A stretch of 39,347 nucleotides of DNA from DATJMJ01 sp035503975 (GTDB taxonomy: Bacteria > Actinomycetota > Acidimicrobiia > Acidimicrobiales > Palsa-688): positions 1-39,347 of the forward strand of contig DATJST010000130.1 in NCBI GenBank assembly GCA_035503975.1. The letters run 5' to 3'. The position numbers were made by a program, and so were the translations under genes. Positions 31,497 to 38,583 of this stretch are shown in pieces. How positions within the stretch are numbered: position 1 is the stretch's first letter; each line of letters begins with the position of its first letter. Below the pieces are notes generated by a model. It saw only the letters and a program-made list of their open reading frames with translations. It did no database searches and had not been told where the DNA came from.

Positions 31497-32650
31497 TCGC
31501 GTTCGTAGGGGAACCGTTTGGCGGCCTGCTCGTCTATGTCGGCACCGAGCCCGGGCGCATTACCGGGCTGCAGGTACCCGTCCTCGACCGACCATTGGTA
31601 GCTGAACACCTCGCGCGCCTGCTCGGGGTGCGGCGCGTACTCCTGGACCGCCACGTTGTGGGTGGCGATATCGAAATGCGCTGCGGCCGCCATTGTCACG
31701 GGGGACAGGTCGGCCGCCCCGTGCGGGCCGAGCCGCACGCGGTAGATCTCAGCGAAAGCAGCCACCTTGCGCATGTGGCTGATGCCACCGCCGTGCACGA
31801 TGCTCATACGCAGATAATCGATCAGCTGCTCACGGACCAGTTGCTCGCAATCGTAAACGGTATTGAACACTTCGCCCACCGCGAGCGGGGTCGTGGTGTG
31901 CTGGCGGATTATCCTGAAGGCCGCCTGCAGCTCGGCCGGCACCGCGTCTTCCAACCAGAACAGCCTGAACTCTTCTAGGCGTCGGCCCAGGTCGCCCGCC
32001 TCTATCGGAGTGAGCCGGTGGTGGACATCGTGCAGCAGGTGCAGGTCGTCACCGGCCGCCTCGCGCGCCGATGCGAACAATTTGGGCACGAACCGGAGGT
32101 AGGCGCTCGTGTCCCAACCGCTTTCGACGAAAGGAAGCCTCGGGTCTGGGGGCTCTTTGGACCGGGGGATACTGTACATCTCGTCCATACCCGGGGCGAG
32201 GCACTGCACCCGGATGGCTTTGTACCCCGCGGCCTGCAGGTCTGCCAGCTTGGCCAAGGTCTCGCCGACCGTGCGGCCGGTTGCGTGGGAGTAGACCATG
32301 GTGCCGGTCCGCGAGCGGCCACCCAACAAGTCCCAAAGCGGCGTGCCGAGCACTTTGCCCTTGATGTCCCAGAGGGCGACATCGACGGCGGCGATCGCTG
32401 CCATCGTGACAGGCCCCCGGCGCCAGTAGGCGCCCTTGTAGAGCATCTGCCAAATGTCCTCGATATCTGCCGGGTCGCGGCCGATGACGAGCGGTAAAGC
32501 GTGCTTTTCCAGGTACGCGGCAACAGCGAGCTCACGTCCATTGAGCGTGGCGTCGCCGACACCATGCACCCCCTGGTCGGTCTCCAGCTTCACCGTCACG
32601 TAGTTCCGTCCCGGCGAGCTGACGATCACCTTGGCTGCAGTGACGTGCAT
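31448..32650 (-). CDS. manD: Enolase-superfamily D-mannonate dehydratase (ManD/RspA)
   Basis: A mandelate-racemase-like enolase-superfamily enzyme of 400 residues. The capping domain starts ITAAK-like (VTAAKVIVSSPGRNYVTVKL), then GRDPADIEDIWQMLYKGAYWRRGPV, a ManD signature. Barrel features are LLHDVHHRLTPIEA with metal-ligand Asp, FWLEDAVPAE, AVGEVFN and LGPHGAADLSPV with His. The end YLPVSRLADGTM is typical for the family. It is unrelated to UxuA yet predicted to perform the same dehydration, though some ManD proteins act weakly or on gluconate. The ATG follows GGAGGAGG with good spacing. It is the last gene of the rhamnosidase operon. Confidence 0.9.
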   Translation of the reverse strand: MHVTAAKVIVSSPGRNYVTVKLETDQGVHGVGDATLNGRELAVAAYLEKHALPLVIGRDPADIEDIWQMLYKGAYWRRGPVTMAAIAAVDVALWDIKGKVLGTPLWDLLGGRSRTGTMVYSHATGRTVGETLAKLADLQAAGYKAIRVQCLAPGMDEMYSIPRSKEPPDPRLPFVESGWDTSAYLRFVPKLFASAREAAGDDLHLLHDVHHRLTPIEAGDLGRRLEEFRLFWLEDAVPAELQAAFRIIRQHTTTPLAVGEVFNTVYDCEQLVREQLIDYLRMSIVHGGGISHMRKVAAFAEIYRVRLGPHGAADLSPVTMAAAAHFDIATHNVAVQEYAPHPEQAREVFSYQWSVEDGYLQPGNAPGLGADIDEQAAKRFPYERDYLPVSRLADGTMGSW

Positions 32651-32684
32651 AACGCGACCTCCTCCGGCCGCACAGGGCCGGTCC

Positions 32685-33551
32685 TCACGTGGCTTGGCTC
32701 TCCCGGCGCCAACTGTGGCGCGGGGTGAACCCGAGCAACCGACGCGCCTTCTCGATCGACCATACCGGCGCCGTACCCTCGATCGCCGCGCGGATCTCGG
32801 TCGTGGGGTGGTAGCGCCGGAGCAGTTCGACGGTCGCGACTTCGCACAAAGTGTCAGCCGCGCCAACGTTGACCACCTCACAACCCGAGATATCTGCGTG
32901 CACTCCGAGCACGAAAGCCGACGCGACGTCATCGTGGTAGATATATGCCCAGAGCTCCCTCACGTCGACCTCCGTGCCGGGGTCCCTGCGCAGGGCGGCG
33001 ATCCGCTCGGCGCGGCGAACGGCATCGAACACTCCGGGGAACCGCAGCATGACGACCGTCGTCCCGGCGCGGCGGTGGAACATTTCGCCCGTGCGCTCGG
33101 TAACTTCCTTCGACAACCCATAGGCATCAGCCGGGAACAGAGGGTGCTCCTCGTCGACAGGCGCGTACAGCGGCGAAAAGACTCTTGGGCCCCACGACAT
33201 ACCCAGGGCGGACAGGCTGGAGGCGAGCACCGCCCGACCGCCTCCTGCGTCGGTGAAGGCCTGGAGCACGTTGAAGGTGGAAACGACATTGACCCGGAAC
33301 ACTTCTTCGGCGACGTCCTGCCTGGGCGAGGGGATCGCGGCCAAGTGGACCAGCGCATCGCAGCCGGCGCTGAGAGAACGGGTGCGCTCGATTTCGAGCA
33401 GGTCAACCTGATGGGCCGTAACACCCTCGGGGACGGCCTGCTCCCCGAGCGGGGCCCGGTCGATAGCCACGACCTCGTCGCCCCGCGCGACTAGCTGGTC
33501 GACCACGTGGCGGCCGATCCGCCCCCGGGCGCCGGTTACTAGGACGCGCAT
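32685..33551 (-). CDS. NAD-dependent epimerase/dehydratase, uronate-dehydrogenase-like
   Basis: An extended SDR of 288 residues. Cofactor loop TGARGRIG (6-13), Asp31 for NAD preference, HLAAIPSP (69-76) and active-site Tyr144/Lys148 (YGLSK). The overall pattern, HLAAIPSP and then ELWAYIYHDDVASAF, resembles uronate dehydrogenases and related sugar lactone-forming enzymes, which oxidise glucuronate or galacturonate to the aldarolactone. The exact substrate is inferred. The ATG lies inside the 3' end of the rhamnosidase gene (13-base overlap), and its stop is 34 bases before the manD start. Confidence 0.82.
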   Translation of the reverse strand: MRVLVTGARGRIGRHVVDQLVARGDEVVAIDRAPLGEQAVPEGVTAHQVDLLEIERTRSLSAGCDALVHLAAIPSPRQDVAEEVFRVNVVSTFNVLQAFTDAGGGRAVLASSLSALGMSWGPRVFSPLYAPVDEEHPLFPADAYGLSKEVTERTGEMFHRRAGTTVVMLRFPGVFDAVRRAERIAALRRDPGTEVDVRELWAYIYHDDVASAFVLGVHADISGCEVVNVGAADTLCEVATVELLRRYHPTTEIRAAIEGTAPVWSIEKARRLLGFTPRHSWRRESQAT

Positions 33552-36415
33552 TGCCAGGTCACTTGGTGCTCGCCCGCGCCAACCCACCGGTCGCGCCCGC
33601 CACCGTCCGGCGCGCCCGCAGCAGCGCCCGCCCAAGCGCCAGAAGCAGCGGCAGCAGCAGCGCCAGCAGAAAACGCCCGGTCGCCATCGTCCACGGCGAC
33701 CTCGCCGGCAATGGAGCACCTCATGCCTGGTGGTACGACGGCTCTGCCGACCACCCTTGCCTCTCCCTCCCAGGCCCAGCCGAGCTCCAGCCGTCCGGCG
33801 GGTGCATCGAAGGCGAACTCGGCATGGCGTAACCGGCGCGAAAGAGCCGGGGCAAAACGGATTTCGGAAAGCCCGGCCACCCCGGGCGCGGGGCGTAGGC
33901 CGCAAACCCCCTCCACTAACCAGGCCAACATCGAGCTCATCGCATAGTGGTTGAACGAGTTCATCTCCGGAGTTGCCGGCCGCCCCTCGGTATCGAGGCC
34001 GTCCCAGCGTTCCCAAACCGACGTGGCGCCCATGGCCACCATGAAGCCAAGGGAGGGAGGGCTTTTTCGGAACAGTAGCTCGTACGCAAGGCCGGCATGG
34101 CCGGCGCGCTCGAGGGCGGGCAGAAGGTAGGCGCTCCCGCAGAAGCCGGTCTCCAAGCGCCGGCCGGCACGGACCACCATACCTGCGAGGCGCTCGCCCG
34201 CCGCGGCCGCCAGCTCGCCATCGAGCATGCCGAAAACAAGGGGCAAGACATAGCCGGTCTGTGTCTCGGGCGCGGCGCCCGAACGCGTACGGTCCTCCCC
34301 TGGCAGCCCAGCCTCCCCTGGCGCCCCAGCCTCCCCTGGCGCCCCAGCCTCCCCTGGCGCCCCAGCCTCCCCTAGCAGCCCAACCACCCCCGGCAGCCCA
34401 GCCTCACACGGGGCTGGCGCCGCCATTGCGGGGTCGCTCACTCGCCCAGTTCCGTCGTCGACGTAGTGGGCACGGAAGGCGTTGCGCACGGCGGCAGCCC
34501 GTTCCATTAGCCAAGCCGCCGCTCGCGGCTGGCCGAGGAGCTCGGCCACCTGAGCTGCAACCCGGGTAGACCGGTACAACCAGCAAGTGGAGAACAGGTC
34601 GTGCGAAGTGTCCGGGCCCGCCGGCACCCAGTCGCCGTAGTCATTGCCGCGGCCGTGGCGCCAGATACCGTCGGGGTTCTGGCCGTGGACCAATCTCAAG
34701 TGTTCGTACATGGCGGGGAACATCTCCTCGAGCTGTCGCCGGCCGCCGTAGCGTTCGTACATGAGCCACGGCAGCAGCACCCCAGCGTCGGCCCAAGCGG
34801 GCGCGCCCGCCTCGAAGGAACGACCGGGCCAGCGCGACGAGGGGCGGGGTGCCACGTCGGCGAAACCCCCCGCGGGGGTGCGTGCGTCAAGGATGTCGGT
34901 ACACCATTTAGCCATGAACGCGCCGATGTCGTAGGTGTAGGCGGCGATCGGGGCAAACAGCAAAGCGTCGGCCATCCAGCCCATCCGTTCGTCGCGCTGG
35001 GGGCAGTCCGTGGGGATCTCGACAAAGTTCGCCTGCAGGGAAGTGACCATCAACTCGTAGATCTGTTCCAACAAGGGTTCTGAGCACGAGAACCAACCTG
35101 TCCGGCGCAGGTCGGTGCCCACCGTGACGCTGTGCGCGGCGATGAGTTGCTCGCGAGCGGTGAGGCCCATCACCTCGGCGTAGCGCCAACCGCGGTACGA
35201 GAAGGCCGGCGCCAGCTCTTCGGGCCCCTGCCCGGAACAAACAAAACTGTCCGTGCAGCGTGCCGAGCGCAGGTTGTCGCGATATAGCCGCCCGTCGGGG
35301 TCGAGGATTTCGCCGTACCGCACCTCGAGAACCTGACCCGGCTGGGCGTCAGCGCGGAGGCGCAGGAACCCGGTGCGGTTGCGGCCGCTGTCGACGAGCG
35401 CAGCCGCGTCCGGGCGCCAGGTAACCCGGGCCGGGGTCACGTCAATAACCCTTAGCGGTGCTGCTCGTTCGGCGACCAGGACGCCGGCGGTGCCGAGTGC
35501 CCGCTCGACAGGCTCCCAGGGGCCGCCCGGGCCCGCAGGCGCGGACCAGTCGGTCGGCAGCAGGCGACGGTCCCATTGCTCACCGTCGTAGAGGTCAGTT
35601 GACAAGATCGCCGATCGAGCCCATTCCCAGCTCTCATCGGTGAGGACGGCCATCAGGTCCCCGCTCCCCAGGTCGAGCTCGAGCTGGCAGAGCAGTTCAG
35701 GGACGGGCACGGGTTCCCCCGTCCCGGCGTTCACTTGGGACGAGATGCGCCCCCCGTACCACCCCGGCGCCACCACGGCCCCGATGACGTTGTCACCCAG
35801 ACTGAGGTGTCGGGCGACATCTACGACCTGGTACTGGGCGCGACGCCGGTAGTCGGTCCAGCCCGGGCGCATGAGGTCGGCGCTCACCGGGGCGCCGTTC
35901 ACATAGAGCGCGTAGCTGCCGAGGGCGCTGGCATAGGCTGTCGCCCGCCGGGGAGCCGAGCCGAGGTGGAACCGCCGGCGCAGCAAGTAAGCGGAGCGCC
36001 ATTGCCCGCTGTCCGCCGACGGCGGCCGCGCGACCCACGACGCCCGCCAATCTCGAGGCTGCAAGAGGCCGATCTCAAAAACAGCAGGGGGGCTCCAGGC
36101 ACTGCTCATGCCTTCGCCAGCACGGACGCGCACAGACCAGCGCCGCCTCGCCCGCGAAGCGAGGTCGGGGCCGACGTAGCCAGCGCACGGCTGCCGAGAC
36201 TCGACCCAACCGCTGTCCCAGCCCGTTTGCCCCGCGTCTTGCGCCACGTCCTCGGGCACCACTGTGAGCTGATATGCGAGCTGGACCGCGTCGCCTGCGG
36301 CCTTGGGCAGCCGCCAAGTGAAGATCGGGTGGGCCGTGCCAACCAGCGCCGGCGAGCCAAGCTGCTCGCAGCGAAGGAACTCCGGGCTCCAAGGAAGCGT
36401 CGCTTCGAGGACCAT
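33539..36415 (-). CDS. GH78 alpha-L-rhamnosidase
   Basis: Releases terminal alpha-L-rhamnose from glycosides or oligosaccharides. 958 residues, typical for the family. N-terminal beta domains (GTAHPIFTWRLP, then ALGSYALYVNGAPVS and GGRISSQVNAG) precede the (alpha/alpha)6 catalytic barrel. Signature FVEIPTDCPQRDERMGWMAD lies near residue 465, ATSVWERWDG near 795 and NSFNHYAMSS near 817, covering the acidic residues of the active site. There is no signal peptide, so it acts in the cytoplasm on imported substrate. Residues about 670-708 are a collagen-like Gly-Glu-Ala-Gly-Ala-Pro repeat encoded by 18-bp units. The C-terminus is Ala/Gly-rich. It starts the leftward operon with the epimerase-like and manD genes and is divergent from the aminotransferase gene. 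TAATCT (36452-36447) may be its -10. Confidence 0.92.
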   Translation of the reverse strand: MVLEATLPWSPEFLRCEQLGSPALVGTAHPIFTWRLPKAAGDAVQLAYQLTVVPEDVAQDAGQTGWDSGWVESRQPCAGYVGPDLASRARRRWSVRVRAGEGMSSAWSPPAVFEIGLLQPRDWRASWVARPPSADSGQWRSAYLLRRRFHLGSAPRRATAYASALGSYALYVNGAPVSADLMRPGWTDYRRRAQYQVVDVARHLSLGDNVIGAVVAPGWYGGRISSQVNAGTGEPVPVPELLCQLELDLGSGDLMAVLTDESWEWARSAILSTDLYDGEQWDRRLLPTDWSAPAGPGGPWEPVERALGTAGVLVAERAAPLRVIDVTPARVTWRPDAAALVDSGRNRTGFLRLRADAQPGQVLEVRYGEILDPDGRLYRDNLRSARCTDSFVCSGQGPEELAPAFSYRGWRYAEVMGLTAREQLIAAHSVTVGTDLRRTGWFSCSEPLLEQIYELMVTSLQANFVEIPTDCPQRDERMGWMADALLFAPIAAYTYDIGAFMAKWCTDILDARTPAGGFADVAPRPSSRWPGRSFEAGAPAWADAGVLLPWLMYERYGGRRQLEEMFPAMYEHLRLVHGQNPDGIWRHGRGNDYGDWVPAGPDTSHDLFSTCWLYRSTRVAAQVAELLGQPRAAAWLMERAAAVRNAFRAHYVDDGTGRVSDPAMAAPAPCEAGLPGVVGLLGEAGAPGEAGAPGEAGAPGEAGLPGEDRTRSGAAPETQTGYVLPLVFGMLDGELAAAAGERLAGMVVRAGRRLETGFCGSAYLLPALERAGHAGLAYELLFRKSPPSLGFMVAMGATSVWERWDGLDTEGRPATPEMNSFNHYAMSSMLAWLVEGVCGLRPAPGVAGLSEIRFAPALSRRLRHAEFAFDAPAGRLELGWAWEGEARVVGRAVVPPGMRCSIAGEVAVDDGDRAFSAGAAAAAASGAWAGAAAGAPDGGGRDRWVGAGEHQVTWQCAS
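34295..34402. repeat. Six tandem 18-bp units in the rhamnosidase gene
   Basis: Units start at 34295, 34313, 34331, 34349, 34367 and 34385. Units two to four are identical (CCTCCCCTGGCGCCCCAG). On the minus strand they encode Gly-Glu-Ala-Gly-Ala-Pro, a collagen-like low-complexity insertion within the catalytic domain region. Confidence 0.95.
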
Positions 36416-36493
36416 AGCTCACGATGATGCCCGACAGCGGCCGCGAAGATTAAAGTGCCCTGCACGGCCCCCGGGCCCGGCGCGGCCGGGCGG

Positions 36494-37708
36494 GTGCGCC
36501 GGACATCGCAGCGACGTACGGAGAGGAGGCCGGCAACGGCACAGGGCAACGCCATCTGGGGCGACGATTGGCAAGAGGTCCGGGATCTTTGGATGCTCGA
36601 CCCGGAGGTGGCGCACTGCAACCACGGCTCCTTCGGCGCCGTCCCGGCTCCGGTTATGGCCGCGCAGGACAAGCTGCGCGCCTTCATGGCGACCAACCCA
36701 ATGAAATGGTGGCACCGCGAACTTCCTCAACTAGTCACCGCTGCGCGGGCCGAGGTGGCCCGCTTCATCGGAGCCCAGCCCGATGAGGTCGCCCTCGTCA
36801 ACAACGTAAGCGCCGGCGTCTCCGCCATCGTCGAGTCGCTGGACCTCGAGGCGGGCGACGAAGTGTTGTCCACCAACCACATTTACGGCGCCGTGGGCTG
36901 GGCGCTCGACCGGCTCTGTGCCCGCACGGGAGCAACCAGGGTGGTCGCCGAGGTGCCCGTCGAGAGCACGAACGCCGATGTTGCCGACATGTTCGCGAAG
37001 CACTGCTCGGAGAGGACCCGGCTGGTGCTGGTGGACCAGGTCACTTCGCCTACGGCGAGGCGCTTCCCAGTCATGGAGGTGGCCAGCATCGCCCATGACT
37101 TCAACGCAGCGGTGATCGTCGACGGTGCGCACGCCCCGGGCATGCTGCCGCTCGATGTCCCTGCTCTCGGGGCTGACTTCTGGACCGGCAACCTCCACAA
37201 ATGGGCCTGCACCCCCGCAGGTACGGGAGCTCTTTGGGTCGCACCCGAGTGGCGGCCGCAGATGCGTTCCCTGATCGTCTCTTGGGGCGAGCAAGAGCCC
37301 TTCCCGGGGCCGTTCGACCGGGTCGGGACCGACGACCTCACCGCCTGGCTGGCCGCCCCGAAATCCCTCGAGCTACTGGGCGGGCTCGGCTGGGACCGCA
37401 TCCGTAGGCACAACGAGGCCCTAGTGCTTTGGGCACAGGCCACCGTGGCCGACGCCCTCGGCGTGCCTGATGGCGACCTTCGCCACGACCCGGGGGTGAG
37501 CATGGCCGTTGTCCGGTTCCCCCCAGGCCGGGCCGACACTAGAGAGCAATGCCAGGCACTGCAGGACGCTATGGCGAGCCGGGGGGTCGAAATGGCGATC
37601 GGCTGCTGGAACGGTCGCGGCGGTGCCCGTCTGTCCGCCCAGGCCTACAACTGTCCCGCCGACTACGAGCGAATGGCGCTCGGCCTGCGTGAGCTAATGG
37701 CCATTTGA
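36494..37708 (+). CDS. Class V aminotransferase-fold PLP enzyme (isopenicillin N epimerase-like)
   Basis: A PLP-dependent fold-type I enzyme related to isopenicillin N epimerase and cysteine desulfurase-like proteins. HCNHGSFGAVPAPV near the N-terminus is the family opening. VDGAHAPGMLPLDV holds the PLP-pyridine Asp, and GNLHKWACTPAGTGAL holds the Schiff-base Lys (codon 37199-37201). The end is complete. The start is unclear: GTG at 36494 or 36455 are possible. The best ribosome site (GGAGAGGAGG, 36520-36529) instead precedes an in-frame ACG at 36536, and the next ATG is 36592. Activity could be racemase, epimerase, lyase or aminotransferase. Its link to the sugar locus is not evident. It ends inside the convergent phyH-like gene. 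Confidence 0.85.
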   Translation: MRRTSQRRTERRPATAQGNAIWGDDWQEVRDLWMLDPEVAHCNHGSFGAVPAPVMAAQDKLRAFMATNPMKWWHRELPQLVTAARAEVARFIGAQPDEVALVNNVSAGVSAIVESLDLEAGDEVLSTNHIYGAVGWALDRLCARTGATRVVAEVPVESTNADVADMFAKHCSERTRLVLVDQVTSPTARRFPVMEVASIAHDFNAAVIVDGAHAPGMLPLDVPALGADFWTGNLHKWACTPAGTGALWVAPEWRPQMRSLIVSWGEQEPFPGPFDRVGTDDLTAWLAAPKSLELLGGLGWDRIRRHNEALVLWAQATVADALGVPDGDLRHDPGVSMAVVRFPPGRADTREQCQALQDAMASRGVEMAIGCWNGRGGARLSAQAYNCPADYERMALGLRELMAI

Positions 37709-38497
37709 GACGCCCACTTCGGAGAACGGCGGGGTGTCGTAGCTGGCGCCGTAGGGCGCGTCCGGCCGGGTGAACTCGCCCATCAGGGCGCGCCGCAATG
37801 GCGTGGTGCGCTCGAGGAACTCCACCGAGTTCGCGAAGCGATCGGCGCTGCGGACCCAGGGCGGGCTGTAGATGTAATGGGCCGTGTAGCGGTCACGGTC
37901 GCCGTTGTGCGTGTACGTACGGTGCCAAACCGCGTTGTGGAACACCAGCACCGACCCGGCCCGGGCGCAGATCACGTGCCCGATCGGGACTTCGTCGCGC
38001 GAGTCGATGACTTCTTGGGGCATGTGGACCTGGGCCCGGTGGCTCCCCGGCACGAGCTCCATGTTGCCGGTACCGGGCTCAGTCTGGTCGGTCAACAGGA
38101 ACGACGCCCTGAGCTGGATCAGTGGCGTTGGGTACCCGAGCTGCTGGTAGTCAAAAGCGCGCGAGCCGTCCTGGTGCCAGCCGCCAACACCGGCATGGCC
38201 CGGCTGCATGGTGTTCCAGCACGCCTGCAGCACGAAGCGGTCGCCGTAAAGGCCGCGGATCTTGGGGAGGACGGCGGGGTGGTCGATGAGACGCTCGAGC
38301 GCCGGTTCCGACTCGTAGCCGCGCCCTAACTGGCCGAAGCTGCGGTCCCGTCCGGCGTGCATCCGTTCGCAGGCGGCGTAGCACTCGGCGACCTCGTCCG
38401 CGCCAAGGACGTCGGGTATCACGAAATAACCCCACGACTCGAAAATGAAACGATCGAGCGCCGTGAGCTCGCCAGGCTTGACTTCGGGGCTCAGCAT
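37694..38497 (-). CDS. Phytanoyl-CoA dioxygenase (PhyH) family Fe(II)/2-oxoglutarate oxygenase
   Basis: A non-haem iron hydroxylase of 267 residues. The iron ligands are visible: His108 and Asp110 (WHQDGSRAF) and distal His192 (FHNAVWHRTYTH). Arg201/Arg203 in GDRDRYTAHYIY are candidates for 2-oxoglutarate binding. GTGNMELVPGSHR is characteristic of the family. The substrate is unknown: PhyH proteins hydroxylate fatty acyl-CoAs, antibiotics, ectoine and others. I chose the ATG at 38497; the frame extends 21 codons upstream into a Pro/Gly-rich stretch that looks noncoding. The 3' end overlaps the aminotransferase-like gene by 15 bases. Confidence 0.88.
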   Translation of the reverse strand: MLSPEVKPGELTALDRFIFESWGYFVIPDVLGADEVAECYAACERMHAGRDRSFGQLGRGYESEPALERLIDHPAVLPKIRGLYGDRFVLQACWNTMQPGHAGVGGWHQDGSRAFDYQQLGYPTPLIQLRASFLLTDQTEPGTGNMELVPGSHRAQVHMPQEVIDSRDEVPIGHVICARAGSVLVFHNAVWHRTYTHNGDRDRYTAHYIYSPPWVRSADRFANSVEFLERTTPLRRALMGEFTRPDAPYGASYDTPPFSEVGVSNGH

Positions 38498-38537
38498 GGG
38501 CGAAATCTTACCCACGCCGCGGCCGCCTTGCCTCGGT

Positions 38538-38552
38538 GCCCCCACCGGGGGC
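38538..38552. terminator. Possible GC hairpin after the sulfate-activation gene
   Basis: GCCCCC (38538-38543), loop ACC, GGGGGC (38547-38552) lies between the end of the sat/APS-kinase gene and the start of the PhyH gene, both leftward. No T-run follows, so a terminator call is tentative. Confidence 0.35.
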
Positions 38553-38583
38553 GCGAGCAAACGCGGGTAAAGCGGGGGCTGGC

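Noticed and set aside
38497..38560. Upstream extension of the PhyH gene to base 38560
   Set aside because: The added 21 residues are Pro/Gly/Arg-rich and cover a GC hairpin; the ATG at 38497 begins a sequence that looks like the family N-terminus.
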